A stretch of DNA of 64,000 bases from Microbacterium thalli (GTDB lineage: Bacteria > Actinomycetota > Actinomycetes > Actinomycetales > Microbacteriaceae): NCBI RefSeq assembly GCF_028737325.1, contig NZ_JAQZCH010000003.1, positions 1 to 64,000 on the forward strand. The letters run 5' to 3'. Of the stretch, positions 1 to 7,119 are shown one piece after another. The translations under genes were made by a program, and so were the position numbers. The notes under the pieces are model-generated. The model saw only the letters and a list, made by a program, of their open reading frames with translations. It did no database searches and was not told where the DNA came from. How positions within the stretch are numbered: the stretch's first letter is position 1; each line of letters opens with the position of its first letter.

Positions 1-104
1 CGATCCCGCAGGAGTCGATCGACAAGCTCTACGACCGGTACCAGAACGTTTACGGACAGACCACCGACGACCGCCGGCAGCCCCGCACCGGAGCGCTGCG
101 GTAG
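1..104 (+). CDS. 3' end of an unidentified protein (partial)
   Basis: An open frame runs in from the left edge and stops at TAG 102-104, giving a 33-residue tail that is polar and charged, starting IPQESIDKLYDRYQNVYG. It has no transmembrane character and no motif I recognise. The composition (G/C-rich third positions) is that of a real actinobacterial gene end. The next gene starts about 80 bases downstream with its own ribosome binding site. The function cannot be read from this fragment. Confidence 0.5.
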   Translation, partial: IPQESIDKLYDRYQNVYGQTTDDRRQPRTGALR

Positions 105-186
105 CCCGTCCCGGGCGGTCAGCGTCGGCACAGGCGAACCTTCGTATTCTGGATAGCCTGGAGCTTGACGTCAGAGGGGGGACGCC

Positions 187-848
187 ATGGCTGCCGTGCC
201 GATCGCGCTGACCGCCGCCGCCGCGGTGCTGCTCGTGTGCATCCTGAGGCCGTCGGTGTGGCCGCCGGCATGGGTGTCGCGGACGTGCTGCCGTGGTTCG
301 GCGTCGGGTCGACGCTGCTGCTGGCGCGGTTCGCGGTCGTGCTGCTGCGTCGCGAGCGCGCCCCGAAGCAGACCCCGCGGACGCGGGCGGTCGCGTGGGC
401 GGCGCTGGCAGCCGGGGCGGTCGTGCCGGTCGCGGTGCTCGCGGCGGCGCGGCAGCCGCCGCTCAGCCTGCCGGGGTGGTTCGATCCGTCGGCGCTGTGG
501 GCTCAGTCGTGGCCGCTGCTGCTCGGGCTCGCGCTCGCCGTCGTGGCGTGGCGTTCGGCGCGGCGCTCGTCGCGGCCGGTACCGAGCGTGCCGCCCGGCG
601 ACATCGTCGTTCTCGAGGAGCGCGCGGCGCGCGGGCTGGTGCGCGCGCTGACCGCCGGGTCGGAGGCGCTGGGTCGCGTGCGCGGCGCCGCCGTCGCCCG
701 CCTCGTCGCAGGCCCGAAGCCGGGACCGGTCGTCGAACGGGTGCAGCGGGCGATCGGAAGCTGGCGCGGCTCGGGCGTCGTGCTGGTGATCGCGCTCGCC
801 GTGGTTCTGTGCGCCGCGGTGTTCGCGAACGGGGGAGGGATGCCGTGA
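187..848 (+). pseudogene. frameshifted, shortened Mrp/complex-I-type antiporter subunit remnant
   Basis: Translation should begin at ATG 187, which follows a strong G-rich ribosome binding site (about 174-182) and encodes a short hydrophobic helix starting MAAVPIALTAAAAVLLVCI. That frame then loses sense, while the frame one base away (from about 246) continues with further membrane segments and a C-terminal domain with PPGDIVVLEERAARG followed by a last helix ending near 840. This is the kind of tail seen on Mrp subunit D / complex-I subunit 5-like proteins. A single-base deletion near 241-246 explains the break. Even repaired, the product would be about 220 residues, far short of the roughly 500 of the family, so the central proton-channel domain is missing. 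It overlaps the following mrpE-like gene by GTGA. The family call rests on the C-terminal pattern and the neighbour; a small unrelated membrane protein is the alternative. Confidence 0.5.
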
Positions 849-1417
849 GCGGATCGGTGCTCGGGTTACTGATCGGGTCGGTGGTCGGGCGGGTGGTCGT
901 CCTCACCGGGGTGTGGCTCGCCGCGACCGAGGCGTCGCTCGACGCGCTCGGCTACGGTGCGGTGGCGGTGCCGCTCGTCGTCGCGGCGTCGTACGTCCTG
1001 ACCGGGCGTCCGCGCGGCGGCCGCATCGGCGTCGGACGCCGCGCGCGCGGCATCCTGTGGTGCGTCGAACTGGCCGGGTGGGTGCTGTGGCGCTCGGTGG
1101 TGGGCGGGCTCGATGTCGCGCGCCGGGCGCTGTGGCTGCCGCGCCCCGACATCGCTCCGGAATGGTTCGCGTACACGACCGCGTTGGCGACGCCGACCGC
1201 GCGCGGCGCCCTCGCGCTGGTCGCGAACCTCATGCCCGGGAGCCTGACGGCGCGGCTCGACGGCGACCGGCTCGAGGTGCACGCGATCAGCCCCGCCGTC
1301 GACGTGGCGGGCTCGCTCGACGCGCTCGAGGGCCGCATCGCGCGGATCGAGCGGGTGTGGTCAGCTCGGGGGCGGGACGCTGGTGTCGATGTCGGCCCCG
1401 GCCTCGGCCACCCCTGA
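845..1417 (+). CDS. mrpE: Na+/H+ antiporter subunit E (MrpE/MnhE-like)
   Basis: 190-residue membrane protein of the MrpE family, a small subunit of the multi-subunit monovalent cation/proton antiporter in the cytoplasmic membrane. Two or three N-terminal hydrophobic segments are followed by the family's conserved part: a helix around GGLDVARRALW, then LVANLMPGSLTARLDGDRL and EVHAI, matching the usual S-x-TPGTL-x-x-x-LDGD-x-L-x-VHAL pattern. The GTG start at 845 overlaps the stop of the preceding remnant (GTGA), so the two were an operon. Subunits F and G, which normally follow E, are absent: the next gene is convergent and overlaps the 3' end by 57 bases. Without A, C, D, F and G nearby, a working complex would need partners elsewhere, so this copy may be an orphan. 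Confidence 0.72.
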   Translation: MSGSVLGLLIGSVVGRVVVLTGVWLAATEASLDALGYGAVAVPLVVAASYVLTGRPRGGRIGVGRRARGILWCVELAGWVLWRSVVGGLDVARRALWLPRPDIAPEWFAYTTALATPTARGALALVANLMPGSLTARLDGDRLEVHAISPAVDVAGSLDALEGRIARIERVWSARGRDAGVDVGPGLGHP

Positions 1418-1612
1418 CAGGCGCTCGCGGGTCTCGCGCTCGGCGATGATGCCCAGGAAGTCGGTGACGCGGGCGTCGGCGTGGCTCTCGACCGACGCCT
1501 CGGCCTCGCGGCGGATGAGGTCGCCGTCGACGTCGGGTAGGCGCTTGCTGACGCGACCGGTGACCTCGTCGACCAGCTCGGCGGCGTCGTAGTCTCTCGT
1601 GGGCTTGTCCAT
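1361..1612 (-). CDS. three-helix bundle dimerization domain protein (DUF3562-like)
   Basis: 83-residue soluble, acidic, all-alpha protein starting MDKPTRDYDAAELVDEVTG. The arrangement of a helix with LVDEV-x-x-RVSKRLPDVD, a middle helix with AEASVESHADARVTDFL and a third with ERETRERLSG fits the small three-helix-bundle family found widely in actinobacteria. No enzymatic residues are visible; the family is thought only to dimerise. It is convergent with mrpE and overlaps its 3' end by 57 bases, a genuine tail-to-tail overlap because both reading frames keep family-like sequence to the end. The ATG at 1612 was chosen because family similarity begins there; the frame stays open further upstream without family-like sequence. 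Confidence 0.65.
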   Translation of the reverse strand: MDKPTRDYDAAELVDEVTGRVSKRLPDVDGDLIRREAEASVESHADARVTDFLGIIAERETRERLSGVAEAGADIDTSVPPPS

Positions 1613-1697
1613 GCCGACATCCTCGGTCGATCCGCCGTGCCGCAACAGCTCTCGCGCGGACGGGCCCGGCGTGCGATGATTCGCGCGGCTACGCTGG

Positions 1698-2216
1698 ATG
1701 AACGTGACCGACAACGCGAACCCCGACGCAGCGAACCCCGACACCGCGAATCCCGATACCGCGAAGCCCGAGTGGTACTGGTCGGAGGACGGCATCAACT
1801 TCCACACCCGCAAGTGGGTGCGTCCGGAAGACCTCAACGCGAACGGGACGCTGTTCGGCGGCAGCCTGCTGCGGTGGATCGACGAAGAGGCGGCGATCTA
1901 CGCGATCATCCAGCTCGGCAACTACCGCGTCGTGACGAAGCTCATCTCGGAGATCAACTTCGAGTCGTCGGCGGTGCAGGGCGACCTGGTCGAGATGGGG
2001 CTGACCGCGACGCACTTCGGCCGGACGTCGCTGACGATGCGCGCGGTGGTGCGCAACATGATCACGCGCAAGCGCATCCTCTCGATCGAGCGGCTCGTGT
2101 TCGTGAGCGTCGACGAGGAGGGGCAGCCGATCCCGCACGGCTACTCCGCGATCACGTACGACCGTGACCGGATGCCGCGCGAGCACCCCCGCACCGATTC
2201 GGTGCGGCTGCCCTGA
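1698..2216 (+). CDS. acyl-CoA thioesterase, hotdog fold (YciA/BFIT type)
   Basis: 172-residue cytosolic acyl-CoA hydrolase. After a repetitive, probably disordered N-terminus (residues 8-24) comes a single hotdog domain. It has the family signature NANGTLFGGSLLRWIDEEAA (about residues 48-67), including the Asn-x-x-Gly-x-x-x-Gly-Gly stretch and the catalytic-region Asp/Glu, followed by VTKLISEINFESSA and DLVEMGLTATHFGRTSLTM. YciA-type enzymes cleave medium- to long-chain acyl-CoAs as homo-oligomers. The ATG at 1698 gives the repeat-bearing N-terminus; no better internal start is seen before the domain. It ends exactly where the convergent glycosyltransferase ends (2216/2217), so the two genes have no intergenic DNA between them. 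Confidence 0.85.
   Translation: MNVTDNANPDAANPDTANPDTAKPEWYWSEDGINFHTRKWVRPEDLNANGTLFGGSLLRWIDEEAAIYAIIQLGNYRVVTKLISEINFESSAVQGDLVEMGLTATHFGRTSLTMRAVVRNMITRKRILSIERLVFVSVDEEGQPIPHGYSAITYDRDRMPREHPRTDSVRLP
1719..1769 (+). repeat. in-frame 15-bp tandem repeat encoding NPDxA units
   Basis: Three imperfect 15-base units encode NPDAA-NPDTA-NPDTA, followed by a partial KP unit, at the N-terminus of the thioesterase. The copies differ by synonymous changes (aaccccgac versus aatcccgat), so the repeat has aged under protein-level constraint or by drift. It could change length by slippage without breaking the reading frame. Confidence 0.8.
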
Positions 2217-2933
2217 TCACCGGCCCGCCCGGCCCGAGATGCGCTCGTGGGTGGCGTGCACGAAGGCCGCATAGCCCCCGGGAGTGCGCCCCTCGAACCG
2301 TCCCGAGGTCGTGACCTCGTTGCGGTCGGTCGCCACGACTCGGGCGCCCGCCGCGCGTGCGGCGCGAACGATCTCGACGTCCTCGTGCTCGTCGAGGTCG
2401 GGGAAGCCTCCCGCCGCCAGATGGACGGCGCCGCTCATCCCGAGGTTCGCCCCGTGGACGTTGCCGGCGGGCTCGCCGCGGGGATGGGTGTCGAGCCAGT
2501 GCGTGGCGTGGGCGGGGGTGAGGTCGGCGAAATCCGGGCGCACGGTTCCGAGCACGACCTGGGCGCCCGCGGCGCGGAGGTCGAGCTGGTGGTCGAGCCA
2601 GGTGAGGGGGACGGTGGAGTCGCCGTCGGTCGTCGCGATCCAGGTCTCGTCGGGTGCGGGGTCGCCGAGTTCGGCGAGGGCCGCCGCGACTCCCCGGCGA
2701 CGTGCGGTGCCGACGCGGCGCGCGTCGATGCGCAGGATGCTCACGGGCCACGAGCGCGCGATGCGCTCGGAGGCGTCGGTGCAGGCGTCGAGGACGACGA
2801 CGGGCGCGATCCTGATGCCCGGATGTGTTCGACGCGTGTGATCGAGCGCCGCGGTGAGGGCGGCGAGGCAGGCGTCCAGCAGGGCGGCTTCATCGTGCAC
2901 GGGCACGACGACGGCCACAGCGAGCGGCGTCAC
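2217..2933 (-). CDS. family 2 glycosyltransferase
   Basis: 238-residue cytosolic or membrane-associated GT-A glycosyltransferase. The N-terminus AVAVVVPVHDEAALLDACL is the canonical nucleotide-sugar-binding opening of GT2. TTDGDSTVP carries the DxD-like metal site, and FPDLDEHEDVEIV supplies the ED-x-E acceptor region. There is no C-terminal membrane helix, unlike processive synthases. The GTG start overlaps the stop of the upstream PIG-L/methyltransferase gene by four bases (GTGA), making this the last gene of a three-gene operon (5343 to 2217). The donor is unknown. The context with a de-N-acetylase and N-methyltransferase suggests an amino-sugar conjugate, which is inference. Note the short length compared with the usual 280-350 residues. 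Confidence 0.85.
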   Translation of the reverse strand: MTPLAVAVVVPVHDEAALLDACLAALTAALDHTRRTHPGIRIAPVVVLDACTDASERIARSWPVSILRIDARRVGTARRRGVAAALAELGDPAPDETWIATTDGDSTVPLTWLDHQLDLRAAGAQVVLGTVRPDFADLTPAHATHWLDTHPRGEPAGNVHGANLGMSGAVHLAAGGFPDLDEHEDVEIVRAARAAGARVVATDRNEVTTSGRFEGRTPGGYAAFVHATHERISGRAGR

Positions 2934-4285
2934 GGGACGAGGCCGGTCTCGGCCGCGACCGACCGGGCCTGGCTGCTGCCGAACACCTCGAGGACGAAGT
3001 CCTCCTCCTCGTGCCGGAGGAGGCGGCCCAGCACCTGCTCGGCATCGAGCGCGGCGTGGACCTCGTCGCCGGAGAGGGGGTACTCCGCCACCGGATGCCG
3101 CCAATGGCAGGCGATGAGGTGGCCGTCGGGGGTCAGGGATGCGGCGATCCGCGCGACCGCCCGGGTGAGGTCGGCGCGGTCCCAGTAGTAGCCGACCTCG
3201 GACAGGACGATGAGATCGAACGTGCCCGCGGGCCACTGCGCGGGCAGCCCGGCGCGGGCGAAGCGGACGCCCGGGCGTTCGCCGAGGCGCCGCGCGGCGA
3301 CGGCGAGCGGGACCTCGGCGATGTCGAGCGCGAGCACGGTGTCGCAGCGGTCGGCGAGGAGAGCGGTGAGCGCACCCGTCGAGCAGCCGAGTTCGAGAGC
3401 CGACCGGTAACGCGCGCGGGGCAGGCTCGCCACCGTGACCGCCCGCTTGCGCTGTTCGTACCACCGCGAGTCGAAGCCCCAGGGGTCGTCGCCGTTGCGG
3501 TGGTAGAACGCGTCGAAGAAGTCGCGCGTGAGGCTGCCGCTGTCGCGCGGGGGACGGACGAAGACCTCGAAGGGGCGCTCGAAGTGCTGCTGCATCCCCG
3601 CGTGGAGCATCTCCTCGTCGCCCGCGGCGGGCGAGAGCGGCTCGACTTGCGAGCGGTGGAGGCGGGTGGCGGCGCGCTTCGCCTCGACCGCGTCCTCGTC
3701 GAGTGTCACGACGTCGAGGTCGTCCCAGGGAGCATCGTCGGGCGTGCCCCAGTGCCAGAGCCAGATCGGGTAGGACCGCCAGGGGATGTCGCGCTCGCCG
3801 CACACCTGCCCGACGACCTCGCCCACGACGCGGTGGTCGCGGTGGCCGTCGCCCGTCCAGGTCGAGACCACGAGCGTCCGGCCACTGATCAGCGTGTCGC
3901 GGAGTGCGGTGGCGATCTCGTCGCGGTGGGTGTCGGTGCCGCCGTCGGGAAGGCCGAGGAATCGTCGCCGGATGCGGGGGGACAGGCGGTCGAGCGCGCG
4001 CTCGGCCTCATCGCGGCGCAGGCGGGCCAGGTCGATCGGGGTGTGGGTCGGCGAATCGGGATGCGACCCCTCGCCGTCGGTCGCGATGAGGACCGCGACC
4101 GTCCCACCGCGCCGAACCGTGCGCGCCATGAGGCCGGCGACGCCGAGGGTCTCGTCATCGGGATGTGCCGCGACGACGACGAGGTGGTCGAAGTCCTCGG
4201 GCAGTGCCGGCAGTGAGCGGTCCGCGAAGGCGGCGGCCCATGTCGCTTCGGCGGTGCCGGGGTCGCGGTGGCTGAAGCTCACCAT
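2930..4285 (-). CDS. bifunctional PIG-L deacetylase / NodS-like SAM methyltransferase
   Basis: 451-residue fusion. Residues about 30-250 are a PIG-L (LmbE) de-N-acetylase: VVVAAHPDDETLGVAGLMA carries the zinc-binding HPDDE motif, and TGDGHRDHRVVG supplies the second histidine site. Residues about 255-450 are a class I methyltransferase resembling nodulation protein S: DPWGFDSRWYEQRKRAVTVA, then ALELGCSTGALTALLA (SAM-binding glycine motif) and VLALDIAE (acidic loop). PIG-L enzymes remove the acetyl group from GlcNAc conjugates, and NodS N-methylates the freed amine in Nod factors. The fusion therefore suggests sequential deacetylation and N-methylation of one amino-sugar substrate; this is inference. 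The start ATG overlaps the upstream acyl-CoA dehydrogenase stop by seven bases, and its own stop overlaps the glycosyltransferase start. Confidence 0.88.
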   Translation of the reverse strand: MVSFSHRDPGTAEATWAAAFADRSLPALPEDFDHLVVVAAHPDDETLGVAGLMARTVRRGGTVAVLIATDGEGSHPDSPTHTPIDLARLRRDEAERALDRLSPRIRRRFLGLPDGGTDTHRDEIATALRDTLISGRTLVVSTWTGDGHRDHRVVGEVVGQVCGERDIPWRSYPIWLWHWGTPDDAPWDDLDVVTLDEDAVEAKRAATRLHRSQVEPLSPAAGDEEMLHAGMQQHFERPFEVFVRPPRDSGSLTRDFFDAFYHRNGDDPWGFDSRWYEQRKRAVTVASLPRARYRSALELGCSTGALTALLADRCDTVLALDIAEVPLAVAARRLGERPGVRFARAGLPAQWPAGTFDLIVLSEVGYYWDRADLTRAVARIAASLTPDGHLIACHWRHPVAEYPLSGDEVHAALDAEQVLGRLLRHEEEDFVLEVFGSSQARSVAAETGLVP

Positions 4286-5343
4286 GCGCCGCGTCCCTCG
4301 CTGACGCTCGCGCCGAGGCGGGCGAGGTCGCGTTCGCCGTGGTGCTGGCGGACGTAGATCTGCAGGTCGGCGACGCGGCGCGCGTAGGTCTCGTCTGCCA
4401 CGAGCGGCAGAGGGCCGAGAGCGCGAGCGGACTCGGCGAGCGTCGTCTCGACGGCATCCACCACGACCGCGCGGACGCGGCCGGCGAGCAGTGCCGGGTC
4501 GGGATCGGCGTCGATGGTCGCCGCGGCGGTCTGCAGCGTCAGCCGTGCATTCCACAGGGCGGTGTCGACGCGGCCGAGGTGCACGCGAGACAACTGATCG
4601 GCCTCGGGGCGCTGGGCGGCCTCGAGCAGGGCACCGCGCAGGCGCACGGCTGCGCCCCACCAGCACGAGGCGACGCCGATGCCGCCGCGGGCGAATCCGG
4701 GGCGGCGCAGGTACCAGCCCGCCTGGCCGACAGGGACCGCGGTGGCCCCGGCGAAATCGACCGGGGCGCTCACGACCTGCGCGAGTCCGCGGGCATGCCA
4801 CGGGCCGCGACGGGCAGACACCTGGGGGGTGCGCAGGGCGACGGCGAAGAGTCGGCGGGTGTCGCCCACCCACGCGGTGACGAGCGCGTGCGAGAGGTGC
4901 TCGGCGAGCGAGCACCACGGCTTCGTGCCCGAGAGGCGCCAGCCGTCGCCGGCGTGCTGGGCTTCGAGTCGCATGCCGGCCCCTTCGGCGGCGAAGACGC
5001 CCCACGACGACGCGGCGGTCGCCCCGATCGGTGCGAGGTCGAGGTCGAACCCGTCGCGAGCCGCTTGATCGAGGATGTCGAGTGCGTCGAGGTGCGGTTC
5101 GAGGATGCGCGCGGCGGCGACGTCGCGGCTCGCGACCGCGGCGAGGAGCGACCAGTCGTCGACGACCGGGCGATGGGCCGGTCGATCGGCGCCGACCGCG
5201 ACCGCCCACGCGAGGGTGGCGGCGGTGTCCGTCCCGAACCCGTCGACGCGGGAGGCGGCATCGAGCGCGCGGGAGATGACGCCGTCTGCGAGCGGCTCGT
5301 CCGTCAGGAGGTGAGCGGGTCTCGGGTCGCGATCAGCGGGCAC
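4279..5343 (-). CDS. acyl-CoA dehydrogenase family protein
   Basis: 354-residue flavoprotein of the acyl-CoA dehydrogenase fold. The middle beta domain is recognisable (GDGWRLSGTKPWCSLAEH, the usual G-x-x-L-x-G-x-K motif). The C-terminal helical bundle includes ADETYARRVADLQIYVRQHH. The protein is shorter than typical dehydrogenases (380-400 residues) and the catalytic glutamate is not obvious, so it may act on an unusual acyl or amino substrate. The start is taken as GTG 5343 because no in-frame ATG gives a sensible N-terminus; upstream residues are low-complexity. It is the first gene of the operon with the PIG-L/NodS fusion and the GT2, whose tight overlaps imply translational coupling. 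Its role in that pathway is not known. Confidence 0.75.
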   Translation of the reverse strand: MPADRDPRPAHLLTDEPLADGVISRALDAASRVDGFGTDTAATLAWAVAVGADRPAHRPVVDDWSLLAAVASRDVAAARILEPHLDALDILDQAARDGFDLDLAPIGATAASSWGVFAAEGAGMRLEAQHAGDGWRLSGTKPWCSLAEHLSHALVTAWVGDTRRLFAVALRTPQVSARRGPWHARGLAQVVSAPVDFAGATAVPVGQAGWYLRRPGFARGGIGVASCWWGAAVRLRGALLEAAQRPEADQLSRVHLGRVDTALWNARLTLQTAAATIDADPDPALLAGRVRAVVVDAVETTLAESARALGPLPLVADETYARRVADLQIYVRQHHGERDLARLGASVSEGRGAW

Positions 5344-5410
5344 CGTTTCATCATCGCCTGTGGCGCCGGCCCTTCGGTTCCGAGTGCTCAAACCGGCGCC
5401 GTGGTGTATG

Positions 5411-6721
5411 TCAGGGGCGTCCCATGCCGTAGTAGTCCCACCCGGCGGCGCGCCAGGCGGCGGCATCCAGGCAGTTGCGGCCGTCGACGATGACGCGGCC
5501 GGTCGCGAGTGACGAGGCGTGCTCGGGGTCGAGCTGGCGACGGTACTCGTCCCATTCGGTCACGACGATGACCGCGTCGGCGGCGCGGAGGGCCTCGTCG
5601 CGGTCCTCGACGTAGTTCAGCTGCGGGTGGATGCGGCGGGCGTTCTCGATCGCCTCGGGGTCGGTGACGGTGACCCAGGCGCCGAGGCCGTGGAGGCGCA
5701 CGGCGACGTCGAGCGCGGGGGAGTCGCGGATGTCGTCGCTGTGCGGCTTGAACGCGGCACCGAGCACCGTGACGTTCTTCTTGTACACCGAGCCGCCGAG
5801 CGCACTGACGACGAGGTCGACGGCGCGGTCGCGGCGGCGCATGTTGATGGCGTCGATCTCTCGGAGGAACGCGACCGACTCGCCGCGGCCGAGCTCTTCG
5901 GCGCGGGCCGAGAACGCGCGGATGTCCTTGGGCAGGCAGCCGCCGCCGAAGCCGATGCCGGCGCCGAGGAAGCGGCGGCCGATGCGGGCGTCGTGGCCGA
6001 TCGCGTCGGCGAGGGTCGTGACGTCGGCGCCGGTGACCTCGGCGATCTCGGCCATCGCGTTGATGAAGCTGATCTTCGTCGCGAGGAACGCGTTGGCGGC
6101 GACCTTGACGAGCTCGGCGGTGGCGAGGTCGGTGACGATGAACGGCGTGTTCTTGGCGACCGAGGGGTGGTACACCTCGCGCAGGACGTCGGCGGCGCGC
6201 TCGCCCTCGGCGCCCGCGGGGACGCCCGCGACGAGGCGGTCGGGGTCGATGGTGTCCTGCACGGCCCAGCCCTCGCGCAGGAACTCCGGGTTCCAGACGA
6301 GGGTCGCGCCGGTGGGGGTCACGCGCTCGGCGAGGGTCGCGGCGGTGCCGACCGGGACCGTGGACTTGCCGGCGACGATGTCGCCCTCGGCGAGGTGGGG
6401 GATGAGGGCGTCGACGGCGGCGTTGACGTAGGTGAGGTCGGCGGCGTACCCGTCCTTCTGCTGCGGGGTGCCGACGCCGACGAAGTGGACCTTCGCGCCG
6501 GCGGCATCCGCCATGTCGGTCGAGAAGCGCAGGCGGCCGGACGCGAGACCCTCGCTCAGGATCTCTTGCAGCCCCGGCTCGAAGAACGGCGCTTCACCGC
6601 GCGAGAGCGAGGCGATCTTGCGCTCGTCGACGTCGATGCCGACGACCTCGTGGCCGATGGAGGCCATCGCTGCGGCGTGGACCGCTCCGAGGTAACCGCA
6701 ACCGATAACCGACAGACGCAT
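5411..6721 (-). CDS. ugd: UDP-glucose 6-dehydrogenase (nucleotide-sugar dehydrogenase)
   Basis: 436-residue NAD-dependent enzyme that oxidises UDP-glucose to UDP-glucuronate in two steps. The N-terminal Rossmann motif is GCGYLGAVHAAAMA (residues 7-20). The sugar-binding stretch is NPEFLREGWAVQD (144-156). The catalytic cysteine lies in GFGGGCLPKD (Cys262), and the C-terminal UDP-binding domain contains AFKPHSDDIRDSP. The length is normal for the family. The ATG at 6721 follows a purine-rich ribosome binding site, aagagag. It is monocistronic. UDP-glucuronate could feed the exopolysaccharide locus 10 kb away, but other nucleotide-sugar substrates of this superfamily cannot be excluded. Confidence 0.9.
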   Translation of the reverse strand: MRLSVIGCGYLGAVHAAAMASIGHEVVGIDVDERKIASLSRGEAPFFEPGLQEILSEGLASGRLRFSTDMADAAGAKVHFVGVGTPQQKDGYAADLTYVNAAVDALIPHLAEGDIVAGKSTVPVGTAATLAERVTPTGATLVWNPEFLREGWAVQDTIDPDRLVAGVPAGAEGERAADVLREVYHPSVAKNTPFIVTDLATAELVKVAANAFLATKISFINAMAEIAEVTGADVTTLADAIGHDARIGRRFLGAGIGFGGGCLPKDIRAFSARAEELGRGESVAFLREIDAINMRRRDRAVDLVVSALGGSVYKKNVTVLGAAFKPHSDDIRDSPALDVAVRLHGLGAWVTVTDPEAIENARRIHPQLNYVEDRDEALRAADAVIVVTEWDEYRRQLDPEHASSLATGRVIVDGRNCLDAAAWRAAGWDYYGMGRP

Positions 6722-6828
6722 GGCGCTCTCTTTCCGTGAACCCGGGAAGGGCCGACGTTCCTTCATACCAATTTCATGCGACCGGCGTGTAAACGAGGGG
6801 CGCGGCGTGCCATGGAGTGCGGGTGTGA

Positions 6829-6978
6829 TCAGCGGGTGAGGAGCGCGGCGGTCACGAGGGCGATCGCGCCCAGCGCCACCAGCGCGACGCCCACGTAGAC
6901 CCAGCGCGAGCTCGAGCCGGGTGGACGCGAGGGCGCGGCGTTCACGCGACGGCGGCGGCGTCGACGACTGGCCATCAT
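6829..6978 (-). CDS. small single-pass membrane protein, 49 aa
   Basis: A short reading frame opens with MMASRRRRRRVNAAPS, a strongly basic cytoplasmic start, followed by a single hydrophobic helix beginning at WVYVGVALVALGAIALVTAA and ending at a TGA at 6829-6831. An excellent ribosome binding site (GAGGGGG) lies five bases before the ATG, and third positions are G/C as in neighbouring genes, so it is probably translated. It would have the positive end inside. I do not recognise a family. It sits alone between ugd and selO and is transcribed in the ugd direction. Confidence 0.6.
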   Translation of the reverse strand: MMASRRRRRRRVNAAPSRPPGSSSRWVYVGVALVALGAIALVTAALLTR

Positions 6979-7119
6979 GGTGTCCCCCTCTGAAAAAGCG
7001 AAAGTCCCAGGTGCTCACGGCGGCGTGTCCTGGAACTCACCGCCCACTGTAGGTGATCCGGGAGGCGCTGTGTTGCGGCATCCGGCCCTCGAAGTGTGGT
7101 GCGCGCGTAGCCTCGATGC

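Noticed and set aside
165..848. the 227-codon frame starting at 165 as an intact gene
   Set aside because: Its first 25 residues are Arg-rich nonsense, it has no ribosome binding site, and the real start (187) is in another frame with a strong site.
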